The notes beneath the pieces are model-generated. The model was not told where the DNA came from. It ran no database searches and worked only from the letters and a program-made list of their open reading frames with translations. Shown here piece after piece: positions 1 through 8,342 of a DNA stretch of 64,000 nt; the first letter of the stretch is position 1; every line of letters begins with the position of its first letter. The stretch is from assembly GCA_052143835.1 (NCBI GenBank), contig JBKQRV010000139.1, positions 1 through 64,000 of the forward strand, in the 5' to 3' direction. The position numbers and the translations under genes are program-made. This DNA comes from DASPPM01 sp052143835 (GTDB lineage: Bacteria; Pseudomonadota; Alphaproteobacteria; JACZXZ01).

Positions 1-25
1 ACAACAACAAGCATGTGCAGCTTGA

Positions 26-217
26 TCAGTTCAGGAGGTCGGAACGGCCGCGACTCCAATTAAGAAACCGCTCCGCGTGGTCCCAGCGATGGGGTCCACT
101 TCACTGCTCTGGGCGGCTGGGGACTCGAAGAGCATCCCCTTCATGGCGCCCTACTATCGGACGATCGCCGAATTCGAGGCGCGTGCACGCCCCGATCCCT
201 ACCAGCCGAAGGAGTGA
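26..217 (+). CDS. Unidentified reading frame, possible gene tail
   Basis: An open frame follows an in-frame TGA at 23-25 and ends at a TGA at 215-217; the only internal ATG is at 89. The last residues read EFEARARPDPYQPKE, which look protein-like (charged, proline near the end), but I recognise no family. It could be the decayed or frameshifted tail of a gene entering from the left, for example another mobilization gene given mobC and the relaxase downstream. Its stop codon lies inside the perfect palindrome at 204-239. Confidence 0.2.
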   Translation, partial: SVQEVGTAATPIKKPLRVVPAMGSTSLLWAAGDSKSIPFMAPYYRTIAEFEARARPDPYQPKE

Positions 218-239
218 CCGGCCGGTCACTCCTTCGGCT
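204..239. repeat. Perfect 36-bp palindrome
   Basis: Two 18-bp arms are exactly complementary around the axis between 221 and 222 (core CCGGCCGG, outer ends AGCCGAAGG / CCTTCGGCT). As RNA it would form a very stable hairpin that starts inside the last codons of the preceding frame. No U-tract follows, so it is not a classical intrinsic terminator; a transcription stop at the end of a transfer operon, or a protein-binding or element-end site, are the alternatives. Confidence 0.75.
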
Positions 240-327
240 CGTTGCGGGTGGATAGAGCCATGGTGATTTGCGGGCCGCGCCCCGGTTTGTGCAGCGCGGT
301 ATGGGCGACGGAGAGGAGGAGGAGATA

Positions 328-549
328 ATGACGAAAGGCGCGGCACAGCAACGGCATGCCGAGATTCCTTCCATCGGCACTTTACGGCAATTTAACCGAG
401 GAAGGGTAAGCTCGAACTCAGCCGAGCGTTCTGCCGGTGGGGAAGGTCACTGCCCGCCTTCCGTGTTTTTGAGAGCCGAGAAGTTGATTGCAGGGACGAT
501 AATTTGCAGGCGCGATTTTAAGGCTAAATTAAGGTTAAGGGCAGGTTAG
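328..549 (+). CDS. Possible small ORF, unknown
   Basis: An ATG at 328 is preceded by an unusually strong purine-rich Shine-Dalgarno stretch (GGAGGAGGAG, 5 bases away) and opens a 73-residue frame. The product is basic and has no recognisable domain, signal peptide or membrane segment, and the composition does not look clearly coding. It sits between the 36-bp palindrome and mobC. The ribosome binding site is the only argument for it. Confidence 0.2.
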   Translation: MTKGAAQQRHAEIPSIGTLRQFNRGRVSSNSAERSAGGEGHCPPSVFLRAEKLIAGTIICRRDFKAKLRLRAG

Positions 550-630
550 GCAAAGTGGCAAGCCATGCGCGGTAGTGCGCTGCGCGGTCCCGACGATGTC
601 GTAACCACTTGCGAGCCGCGCGGCTTGGCA

Positions 631-870
631 GGGGCTTCCAGCCCCGTGCACCCTGGCCAAGAGGGGCCTTGCCCCTCTGTGGAACTCCCGCGTCGGAGCC
701 GTCCCGCTCCGACACCTCTGGCCTTGTCGCCCCTGGCGCCGACAGGGATCCTGGAGGGGTGCGCCCCCTCGGCACCCGCGCCCGGAGGAGACTTTCTCCC
801 CGGGACCCCAGCGTGGCAAGAGGGCCTTGCCCCCTTTCCACCCTATCCCCCTTTTCGTCGCCGGGTCCTG
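631..870 (+). other. Candidate oriT region upstream of mobC
   Basis: The non-coding stretch before mobC holds consecutive dyads: GGGGCT/AGCCCC at 631-645, AGGGGC/GCCCCT at 662-676, and an 8-bp dyad GTCGGAGC/GCTCCGAC at 692-713. More GC-rich runs follow up to mobC. In mobilizable elements the origin of transfer commonly lies next to the relaxosome genes and contains inverted repeats beside the nick site. I cannot identify a nick-site consensus, so oriT is an inference from position and structure. Confidence 0.35.
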
Positions 871-872
871 CC

Positions 873-1226
873 ATGAGCCACGGCAGCGAAAAGCGCGCCC
901 GCACCAAGCACCTCACCATCCGGCTGACGCCGGAGGAGCGCGCAGCGATCGACCAGGCGGCCGATCGCGCCGGTCTCACGCCCGGCAGCTATGCGCGTCA
1001 GGCGGTGCTCGGCGCGCCGGCGCCGCGCCAGGTGCGGAAGCCGCCCGTCGAGCGCCAGGAGCTCGCGCGCCTCCTTGGTGAGCTTGGCCGTGTCGGCAAC
1101 AATCTCAACCAGCTCGCCCGGGCGGCCAATACCGGCAACGGCGTCGACGGGGTGGCGCACGCCGAGGCGCTCGGCGGTTTGAAGACGGCCTGCCACGCGA
1201 TCCTCGTGGCGCTCGGGCGGGCGTGA
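873..1226 (+). CDS. mobC: Plasmid mobilization relaxosome protein MobC
   Basis: A 117-residue basic protein. Residues about 12-46 form a ribbon-helix-helix-like DNA-binding segment (HLTIRLTPEERAAI, then GLTPGSYARQAVLG). Residues about 64-86 carry the MobC-type motif LLGELGRVGNNLNQLARAAN. MobC proteins bind oriT and help the relaxase open the strands at the nick. The start is the ATG at 873; a longer upstream frame runs through the dyad-rich non-coding region and was rejected. The stop overlaps the relaxase start by up to 4 bases (GTGA), so the two are translationally coupled, which supports the assignment. Confidence 0.85.
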   Translation: MSHGSEKRARTKHLTIRLTPEERAAIDQAADRAGLTPGSYARQAVLGAPAPRQVRKPPVERQELARLLGELGRVGNNLNQLARAANTGNGVDGVAHAEALGGLKTACHAILVALGRA

Positions 1227-2701
1227 TGATCATCAAGGGCAAATCCCGCACCGGCCCCGAGGTTCTCGGTCCCTATCTCGAGAACGCCGAGAAGAACGAG
1301 CGCGTCAACGTGCTCGAAATCAAGGGCACGGTCGCCGAGGATTTGATCGGCGCGCTTATCGAGATGGATGCCTATGCCGAGGGCACGCGCTGCGAAAAGC
1401 CGCTCTATCATGGCATCATCAGCCCTGAGCCGCCCTATCGTCTGACGCGCGAGCAGTGCATGGAGGCCGTCGATGCTTTGGAAGCAAAGCTCGGGCTCGA
1501 GGGTCATGCGCGTGCCGTCGTCATGCACGAGAAGCAGGGTCGCGAACATTTTCACGTCGTGTGGTCGCGGATCGATCTTGAGAACATGCGTGCGGTGAGC
1601 GACAGCCACAATTACCGCAAGCACGAGGAAGTCGCCCGCGACCTTGAGCGGCGCTTCGGCCACCCGAGAGTGCAAGGCGCTCATGCCGAGCGCGATGGCG
1701 TGGAGCGGCCCGATCGCACGCCCTCGCGTGCCGAGCTCCGTCAGGAGGAGCGCACCGGCATCAGCGGCAAGGACGTGAAGCTTGAAGTGACCGCCGCCTT
1801 TCGGGTGAGCGACGGACCGGAGGCGTTCCGGGCGGCACTCGAGGAGCGTGGCTATGTGCTTGCCAAGGGCGACCGGCGGGATTTTGTGATCGTGGACCAT
1901 GCCGGCGGCGTCCATAGCCTGGCGCGCCGCATCGACGGCATGAAGGCCGCCGAGCTCCGGGAATTTATGGCGCCGCTTGGCCGGGACAGCCTGCCGACTA
2001 TCGAACAGGCAAAAGAAGCGCAACTGGATCGCGTCCAAAGCGTCCCATCGGCGCACGATCTCGAAAAGTGGGAGGACGCACTTGCCGAAAGCGCGATCGA
2101 GAAAGCGAAAGATATCGACGAGGAACGCAAACGCCAAGCTCGCGATGTCAAAGAATCACGCGAAGAAATGGCCGAGCTCGAAAAATGGGAAGACGCGCTC
2201 GCCAAGAGCGCGATCGAAAAGGCGGAGCATATCGATGCGGAACGCAAACGGCAGGCAGGCGAGGCTCGGGAGTCGCGGGATGAGGCGTTGCTCGAAAAAG
2301 GCTATTCGCGCGGGGATGACTATGCCAGCCAGGCGACCGTGGCGCAGAAGCATCACGAGCGCCGTCAGGAAACATTGGACGAGCAGGCACCGATCGAGCG
2401 GCCCCAGCGGCCCGAGGACGTGGCGCCCGAGATCGAGATCGCCGAGACAAGGAAGACCGAGGACTTCGACCACAAGCGGCGACAGGATGACGAGGGCGCC
2501 AGGCAGCAGGCTCAAGATGCCTCTTACGCGAGTAGCCAACAGCCCACGGCATATGACAATATCGAGATGACCGAGACGATGCGGGAGCGGATGGACCGGC
2601 TGCTGAATTCCGACGACGACAGGGATCGCGAGGCCGAGCCCGACGACGAACCCGACCGACACCGCGAGGCTCCCGGTGGCGGCCGCACCAGGAGCCGATA
2701 A
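1223..2701 (+). CDS. Relaxase/mobilization nuclease (MobA/VirD2 type)
   Basis: A relaxase that would nick oriT and pilot the strand during conjugal mobilization. Residues about 95-118 carry the histidine metal-binding motif (VMHEKQGREHFHVVWSR), followed by the conserved NYRKHEEVARDLERRFG segment. The C-terminal half is highly charged and probably coiled-coil. It contains a tandem 39-residue repeat beginning LEKWEDALA, encoded by two 117-bp units at 2060-2176 and 2177-2293. The start may be GTG at 1223 or ATG at 1226; both overlap mobC. No VirD4/TraG or mating-pair genes are visible, so the element would be mobilizable rather than self-transmissible as far as the window shows. Confidence 0.85.
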   Translation: MMIIKGKSRTGPEVLGPYLENAEKNERVNVLEIKGTVAEDLIGALIEMDAYAEGTRCEKPLYHGIISPEPPYRLTREQCMEAVDALEAKLGLEGHARAVVMHEKQGREHFHVVWSRIDLENMRAVSDSHNYRKHEEVARDLERRFGHPRVQGAHAERDGVERPDRTPSRAELRQEERTGISGKDVKLEVTAAFRVSDGPEAFRAALEERGYVLAKGDRRDFVIVDHAGGVHSLARRIDGMKAAELREFMAPLGRDSLPTIEQAKEAQLDRVQSVPSAHDLEKWEDALAESAIEKAKDIDEERKRQARDVKESREEMAELEKWEDALAKSAIEKAEHIDAERKRQAGEARESRDEALLEKGYSRGDDYASQATVAQKHHERRQETLDEQAPIERPQRPEDVAPEIEIAETRKTEDFDHKRRQDDEGARQQAQDASYASSQQPTAYDNIEMTETMRERMDRLLNSDDDRDREAEPDDEPDRHREAPGGGRTRSR

Positions 2702-2938
2702 GGGCAGCATGGGGCCGATGTCTGACCGAGATATGCAGGGTCGTAGCCGTTGCCTTTGCCAGATTTCGGCGGGCTCTCTGGCGCTTGCTCTTCCGTCAGG
2801 CTGCACGTACAGCTACGAAACTTGCCCCCAAGCATCACAAGCCGACTGGACCTCTAAGGCCCGTCGGCAAACGTAACCGCACTCAGGGGAACAGATTAAA
2901 AAGGTAGCACAGTCGCCGATGAAGATCGGCGGTGCGCA

Positions 2939-5851
2939 TCATTCATCGCCCACTACCATTTCCTCTTCCTCCGCCTGCGCCTCCTCACCCTCCTCCTCGG
3001 CCCTTGGACCGATATCGTGCGCCGAAAGTCCTGGTTCGCGTGCTAGCAAAGCTCGAATCGCCCCAAGATCGGGCAACCGCAAGACCTTGCAGATCACCGC
3101 ATCAATTTCCTGCCTCACTTTATCAGCGTCGAGCTGTGCGATCGGCGCCAGCTCTTTTTTCGATAGGCGATCATAAGCTGTGGCAAGCGTGGTCAGCTTG
3201 GCTACAGATAGCTTTCGAACATTGAGAACCGGCATAGATGACCATGCGGGCTTCTTCATCTGCATCCAAGCTCCCTCGGTGATCGCGCGCCGTCCATAGT
3301 AGGACATGATCCCGAGCGTTGAATTAAGCCAGAGGAGAAGTCCCTTGCGTTGAGATTCAGTCAAGGCCGAGCTCTCGAAACCCCACCATGTGTTTCCGAG
3401 AACTTTCTTGTGGTACCCGGTGGCAATGACGCGATGTGTATTGGTTCTCAACCGCGAAACCAAAAGGATTCTGCCAGCCTTTGACCACACAGCCGTCGCA
3501 TCTTTGAGGTGTCTACCGGGTAGTGCTTCGGTTCGCGCGAGAAGCGTAGCGTTTGGCTTCTGCGCTATCGTACGCACCTTGTCGGCGTCGTGGTTCCAGA
3601 AACCAGGATATGGCGACCATGTGGTGGCGGTTCTATCGACGGCGAAGGCGTCGAAGATATCCCGGGCGTCATACCCAAGGGTTCCCAGCTCGTCGAGTCG
3701 ACAAAGCGTGAGCGCATGGGCCCTCGTCTCGCCTGGAAGCCGGACCTCATGTTTGACGTTGAGTGCCCAATGCGCCCGCATCAGATAGCTCTGTGCGAAA
3801 ATCGCTCCGGTCCAGTTGTCGCTATCCGCAGGGGCCGGTAGGCTCGTCACTTCCCCAAGGATGCCAGACGCGGATTTAATGATCCGCGCTTCCCCAACTT
3901 TTTGACCGATCGCTCTGATTTCGGCCGATATCCGCGCGGCGTGGTCCAGGGCTTCGTGAATGGATCGAGGATTGCGCCAGAGGTTCACGTAAATGGTCGA
4001 GCCAGCCTTCTCCTTCGCTTCAAGGCGTCGGGCAATAAAGAGAAGCTCCGAGAGTGCGGTGTTTTCAGAAAAATTCGGCCGCTCGGAGTCGTGGCTAGTG
4101 ATCACCACCTCCAAATGAAAGCGGCCCGCGATTCTCTTGCGTATGGCACTCCAAGCCTCTCCCGTGGCGAGCGCGATCGGAAGAACAAATGCCATGCGCC
4201 CGCCGGGCCTGACGTGTTTCTCAGCCAGCGGAACAAACAAAGCCCCCAACCCTGCCGTGGCGCTCACGCCAAGAGCCTTGGCTTGCCGAGACAGCTCCTT
4301 CTGCAAAGCGGGACGGTCTTCCGGCAGAGACCCAAAGAGCCGGTTCCCGTAACGGCTGCTCACGAAGGGCGGGTTCATCACGCACAAGTCAAGCATCGGC
4401 ACCTTCGCGTTCGCATAAGTGGACTTCCCGGCACCGGTCCTCACAGTGTCGAGCTGAGTGTCGTCTAGGGCGAACTGTGTTCGGATTTCGGACCCTTGTA
4501 AGAAGTCGAGACTCCCCAGACGGGGTTGACCGTGATCAATCCCGATGGGCATGACGAACAGGTTCATGTTTCGGAAGGCCACCTCCGGAGCCAAGAGCGC
4601 CAAGGTCGAGGCCGTCAAATGCACCGCCGTCGGCAGGATGTCATAGCCATACAAGACGTTCTGCATCAGCGTCTGGTGTAGAATGGAGATATCTTTCTCG
4701 CTAAGAGACAAATCCTCGCCGACGCGGTCACTGATATATCGGTCTGTAAGAGCCTGGGCAGCGGCCATCAGTAACGTGCCGGTCCCACAAGCAAGATCGC
4801 CGACTTTGAAATCTGCTAACTTCCGAGGGGTAGCAAACTCGATCTTCCACTCGAGGGACAGGGCAAGCTTCAACAGCAAGGTCGCGGCTGATACCGATGT
4901 ATAATATGTGCCGAGAAATTTCGCTTCATGCAGCAGCAAGTGGTAGATTCGCCCCATAAGATCGTGCCGAAGGGCCGCCTGTTGTCGGCATATGGCTTGG
5001 GCTTCACCTAAAAGTGCCCTTACCGCAATAGTGGTGTTCCGACTTTCCGGCAGTTCATCGAGAACCCGTTCACCAAGCTGAAAAATCGGGACGTAATCGA
5101 TATTCTCCCAAATCCACCGCCAGTGCGTCGCTGTGGACGCAACGATATCTTCGCTCTTTTCAAGCTTCCTGAGGGTATCGGCGCGTTTATCCGTCTGGGC
5201 AAGTTGCTCCTGGAATATATAGGCATTCGCAAGGACGAGAGCGGCTACCCGCGCGGCCGTGTCCCGCCTCTCACTTGCCTTTTCCGCTGTCTCGCCCTTC
5301 GGTGGAATGATTCTGAGAATATTTGATAGCCGGTCAGAGGCTCCGGGCTGTCCGAGCCACAACCGGGATACTGTTTCGAGTTGCATCGACAGCGAATTGG
5401 CCGTCTCCTCGACGATGTTGTCCTTAGTAAGGGCCTCTTGGGCGCGCCGGAGCGCATCCATGAGCGCGCTTGGTGGCCCCTCGAACCAAGTTTCGCTCTC
5501 ATGCGTCTCTGCGACGATCCGGAATCGAAGCCGCGATTTTTCGAGCGTCTCGATAATTTTTGTGGTCGGAGTGCTACGAAGCTGTTTCGTATAGACCACG
5601 GCCGCAGCGATGTGCGCGATGCCGCTCTTAACGCGCCTTCGCGCATCTTCAAGCACAACATTCGCAGCGTCGGGATGGTCAGGAAACTTGCCCTCGATCA
5701 CAACGCGAAGGCCGCGAAGCTGAAACAAAACGTCGGGGCGATGCTTTCCATGAACATGTATGGTCTCGCCGTCGGCGGTTACGCCGTAACGGGAGATAAG
5801 AATTGCAAGCTCCGTGTTGACCGCTTCTTCGCGATTTCGATGTCCGGCCAT
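2939..5851 (-). CDS. N6-adenine DNA methyltransferase with N-terminal nuclease domain (single-chain R-M)
   Basis: A 970-residue protein. The N-terminus has a PD-(D/E)xK-type signature: P39-D40, then E53-G-K55. The middle holds an N6-adenine methyltransferase core: LGTYYT at 313-318, motif I GDLACGTGT at 351-359, and motif IV NPPF at 493-496. The long C-terminal part would be the target-recognition region, ending in an acidic tail. Size and order match single-chain type IIG-like restriction-modification enzymes, which cut and methylate with one polypeptide. It lies alone, divergent from the DprA-like operon, in lower-GC DNA than the backbone. A methyltransferase-only phage-defence role cannot be excluded. 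Confidence 0.8.
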   Translation of the reverse strand: MAGHRNREEAVNTELAILISRYGVTADGETIHVHGKHRPDVLFQLRGLRVVIEGKFPDHPDAANVVLEDARRRVKSGIAHIAAAVVYTKQLRSTPTTKIIETLEKSRLRFRIVAETHESETWFEGPPSALMDALRRAQEALTKDNIVEETANSLSMQLETVSRLWLGQPGASDRLSNILRIIPPKGETAEKASERRDTAARVAALVLANAYIFQEQLAQTDKRADTLRKLEKSEDIVASTATHWRWIWENIDYVPIFQLGERVLDELPESRNTTIAVRALLGEAQAICRQQAALRHDLMGRIYHLLLHEAKFLGTYYTSVSAATLLLKLALSLEWKIEFATPRKLADFKVGDLACGTGTLLMAAAQALTDRYISDRVGEDLSLSEKDISILHQTLMQNVLYGYDILPTAVHLTASTLALLAPEVAFRNMNLFVMPIGIDHGQPRLGSLDFLQGSEIRTQFALDDTQLDTVRTGAGKSTYANAKVPMLDLCVMNPPFVSSRYGNRLFGSLPEDRPALQKELSRQAKALGVSATAGLGALFVPLAEKHVRPGGRMAFVLPIALATGEAWSAIRKRIAGRFHLEVVITSHDSERPNFSENTALSELLFIARRLEAKEKAGSTIYVNLWRNPRSIHEALDHAARISAEIRAIGQKVGEARIIKSASGILGEVTSLPAPADSDNWTGAIFAQSYLMRAHWALNVKHEVRLPGETRAHALTLCRLDELGTLGYDARDIFDAFAVDRTATTWSPYPGFWNHDADKVRTIAQKPNATLLARTEALPGRHLKDATAVWSKAGRILLVSRLRTNTHRVIATGYHKKVLGNTWWGFESSALTESQRKGLLLWLNSTLGIMSYYGRRAITEGAWMQMKKPAWSSMPVLNVRKLSVAKLTTLATAYDRLSKKELAPIAQLDADKVRQEIDAVICKVLRLPDLGAIRALLAREPGLSAHDIGPRAEEEGEEAQAEEEEMVVGDE

Positions 5852-6266
5852 GGCCCCCTGCTCTCGCTGCTCTATGATAGCTGTGAAACTATGGAGTGGA
5901 AATGCTCAATGACGTTCTTCGTTGACGGCGGCGGCACTTGTTTCGTGGACTATCCGGCCTCGCTCTTTGTGGGTAGTTTAGGTGCAAGATTCGTGACTCT
6001 GACGGCACGATGCCCCCATCGCCCGACGCTGCCGCAGAACCTATGGTTATTTCCGAGAGGTGCGCTTCGCCGATAGGGCGCGATCGTTATCTCTCTATAG
6101 GCGCGCTCCCGAGTCGCTGGATTTGGTCGTATTTATGAGGCTGGACGCGTGATTCGAATCATGGCAAAGATTGTTCCGTTCCTAGTTTGTGCTCCGCTCT
6201 CGTGCCCGAGCGGCGCCACCCGAGACGGCGCGAACTCGCTCACACGAAAAGATCAAGAGGCTGTCC
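5852..6266. other. Divergent intergenic region, no gene seen
   Basis: This 415-bp stretch separates the divergently read methyltransferase and DprA-like operon and must hold both promoters. A 10-bp palindrome GATTCGAATC lies near 6151-6160. Open frames here are short, or are the ends of shadows of the methyltransferase gene. I see no convincing -35/-10 pair. Confidence 0.5.
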
Positions 6267-7172
6267 ATGACACCGGAGCTTGCCTTCGACGCGCCCGATT
6301 TTGAAGCCCGCGCCATCTCGCCTCTTCGGGAGATGGGGGCCTACGAGGCGCTGTGGGATGATCCCGCGACCACCTTCAAGACGCTATCCGAAATGTTCGC
6401 AAAACGCCCGGGGGCGGTGCCGTCGGATTTTGTGCCGCCGGCTCGCGCGTGGGAACGCGCCGCTTTCGTGCAGCGCCGGTTTCACGAGGCCGCGGTTGAG
6501 CGTTTCGGCGTGAGAGTGCATGGCGCCGGTGAATATCCCGAGAAGCTGCGCGACGCCGCGCATCCGGTCGAGCTCATCTATTATCAGGGATGGTGGGACC
6601 TTGCAGCCTCACGCAGCGTTGCTGTCGTCGGCACCCGCGAGCCGACCGAAGAGGGCCTGAAGCGCACCCGCCAGCTCGTGAAAAGCCTCATCAAGGATGG
6701 ATTTACCGTGGTGTCGGGCCTCGCGGCCGGCGTCGATACGGTCGCCCATGAGACGGCGATCGAAGCCGAAGGAAGGACGATCGCCGTCATTGGCACGCCG
6801 CTTTCGCATGTTTATCCGCGCGAGAACACCGAGCTGCAACGGAAAATCGGAGCGGAGTTTCTCATCATCAGCCAGGTGCCTCTGCACCGCTACGAAAAGC
6901 AGGACTACCGCCGCAACCGCCTGTTCTTTCCCGAGCGCAACATCACCATGTCGGCATTGACCGAGGCGACCATCATTGTCGAAGCGGGCGAGACCTCGGG
7001 CACGCTCATTCAAGCGCGCGCCGCTTTGCACCAGGGACGGAAGCTCTTCATTCTCGACAGCTCCTTCCGCAACAAGAACCTTACTTGGCCCGCCAAATTT
7101 GCCGAGCGAGGTGCCATCCGCGTTGTGGATTACGATGACATCCGGAAGCACCTTTCCTCAGCGCTTCACTAA
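6267..7172 (+). CDS. DprA/Smf-like Rossmann (SLOG) protein
   Basis: A 301-residue member of the DprA/Smf family. The Rossmann nucleotide/ssDNA-binding core is intact: AVVGTREPTEEG (119-130), SGLAAGVDTVAHE (150-162), and FPERNITMSALTEA...GETSGTLIQARAAL (221-254). DprA proteins protect incoming ssDNA and load RecA in transformation. Here the N-terminus is divergent, there is no C-terminal winged helix, and the gene overlaps a phosphoribosyltransferase on a mobilizable island, so a defence or mobile-element role is more likely than housekeeping competence. The ATG at 6267 is chosen because an AAGAGG precedes it and similarity starts just after; upstream in-frame codons look non-coding. Confidence 0.8.
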   Translation: MTPELAFDAPDFEARAISPLREMGAYEALWDDPATTFKTLSEMFAKRPGAVPSDFVPPARAWERAAFVQRRFHEAAVERFGVRVHGAGEYPEKLRDAAHPVELIYYQGWWDLAASRSVAVVGTREPTEEGLKRTRQLVKSLIKDGFTVVSGLAAGVDTVAHETAIEAEGRTIAVIGTPLSHVYPRENTELQRKIGAEFLIISQVPLHRYEKQDYRRNRLFFPERNITMSALTEATIIVEAGETSGTLIQARAALHQGRKLFILDSSFRNKNLTWPAKFAERGAIRVVDYDDIRKHLSSALH

Positions 7173-7800
7173 GATCGACGACCTGTCGCGGCCGGATCAC
7201 TGGTATCTCACGGCCGAGGACGAATGCTATTTTCTCGGTGAGTACACGGCGCGGCGAGGTTTCGCATTCAGCGCCACCAACAATCTCATCCTCAACTTCA
7301 AGAAGCCCATGGATCGACGCGGCCGCCCGGAATGGCAGTACAAGGCCAAGGCTATCCGGACGGCTGCCGCGGCAATTCGCGCTGCCCTCGAAGATAAAGC
7401 GCGGAACGTAGTGACCTTCGTGCCCGTGCCACCCTCGAAGGCACGGGGCGATCCGCTCTATGACGACCGCATTCAACGAATGCTCGCGGCGCTATGGCCG
7501 GGCCAACCGGTGGATATACGAGAAATCGTTCTTCAGACAGAGAGCTCGGAGCCGGTGCACGACAGCGATACGAGGCCGACGCCCGATGAGTTGAAAGGCC
7601 GCTACACACTGGATCGAAGTCTCCTCCGTCCAACGCTCGATACAATTGCCATTGTGGACGACGTACTGACGACCGGGGCGCACTTTCGCGCGGTCAAAGG
7701 TATGCTTGCGACGGTATTCCCGGACAGCAAAATCGTCGGCCTCTTCATCGCGCGCCGCGTCCCGGAAGCGACCGATATGGAGAATTTCGATCCGCTTTAG
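7135..7800 (+). CDS. Phosphoribosyltransferase (ComF-like type I PRTase)
   Basis: A 221-residue protein with the PRPP-binding loop of type I phosphoribosyltransferases, DTIAIVDDVLTTGAHFRAV (169-187), and an upstream FVPVPPSKARGDPLYDDR segment as in ComF/amidophosphoribosyltransferase-like proteins. The N-terminal WYLTAEDECYFLGEY region is not one I recognise. The start at 7135 lies inside the DprA-like gene (38-bp overlap), so the two are translationally coupled. ComF and DprA are both competence proteins, which makes the pairing suggestive, but the substrate is unknown. Calling this purine salvage would be unsupported. Confidence 0.75.
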   Translation: MTSGSTFPQRFTKIDDLSRPDHWYLTAEDECYFLGEYTARRGFAFSATNNLILNFKKPMDRRGRPEWQYKAKAIRTAAAAIRAALEDKARNVVTFVPVPPSKARGDPLYDDRIQRMLAALWPGQPVDIREIVLQTESSEPVHDSDTRPTPDELKGRYTLDRSLLRPTLDTIAIVDDVLTTGAHFRAVKGMLATVFPDSKIVGLFIARRVPEATDMENFDPL

Positions 7801-7827
7801 TGGAAGCATTCTCGGACAGGAGAGCCA

Positions 7828-8094
7828 ATGAGCGAAGCGGCGATTACGGTCCGCGAAGTCCTCCGACTCCTTTTAGAGGCGGATGCGTATCCGCGCCTCG
7901 GTAATGCCGATTGGATCACAGCCGATCGCATGGAAGCTACCGCACTCGATAGGGCTGAAACCGCCATCGCATCCCCTGACGATCCGCCTCAATTTAGGCT
8001 GTGGCTGGGAGCGCTGCGCAAGCCCGGCATCAGAAACGACGAGCGCGAAGGCATCTATGCGGCCATGCAGGAGTATTTTACCGCCATCATCTAG
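7828..8094 (+). CDS. Small conserved-looking protein, unknown (third gene of DprA-PRTase operon)
   Basis: An 88-residue acidic soluble protein (start MSEAAITVREVLRLLLEAD). It begins 27 bp after the phosphoribosyltransferase gene and has a good AGGAG ribosome binding site, so it is very probably the third gene of the same operon. Helical pattern, no Cys pairs, no signal peptide, no recognised domain. A small accessory or regulatory partner of the DprA/PRTase pair is the natural guess, but nothing in the sequence proves it. Confidence 0.6.
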   Translation: MSEAAITVREVLRLLLEADAYPRLGNADWITADRMEATALDRAETAIASPDDPPQFRLWLGALRKPGIRNDEREGIYAAMQEYFTAII

Positions 8095-8342
8095 CGCCCT
8101 AGGCCGGCCACACCCGAGGCCTCAATCAAGATTTCGCGGAGGATGCTGGAATGCCGCCGGGACGGTTTGGGCCTATGCCCAGGTTCGGAAGCCTTTGCCT
8201 CCTGGCGGGAGTCTTTACCCCCTTCGTGTCCGGGACCAAGCCCCAGCGACGGCATTCTTCGCATCTGCCGGCTCTCCGGCCCGCCCGCTGACTCAACCAC
8301 CCCCTGCTCGATTCGTGCAAGCGAAGTATGCCGGGCGCATGC

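Noticed and set aside
5381..6076. Plus-strand frame across the 5' end of the methyltransferase gene
   Set aside because: Most of it is antisense to the PD-(D/E)xK domain and it has no domain of its own.
8095..8342. Small ORFs between the 88-residue gene and tcmP
   Set aside because: Convergent 3' ends meet here; frames lack ribosome sites and coding composition.
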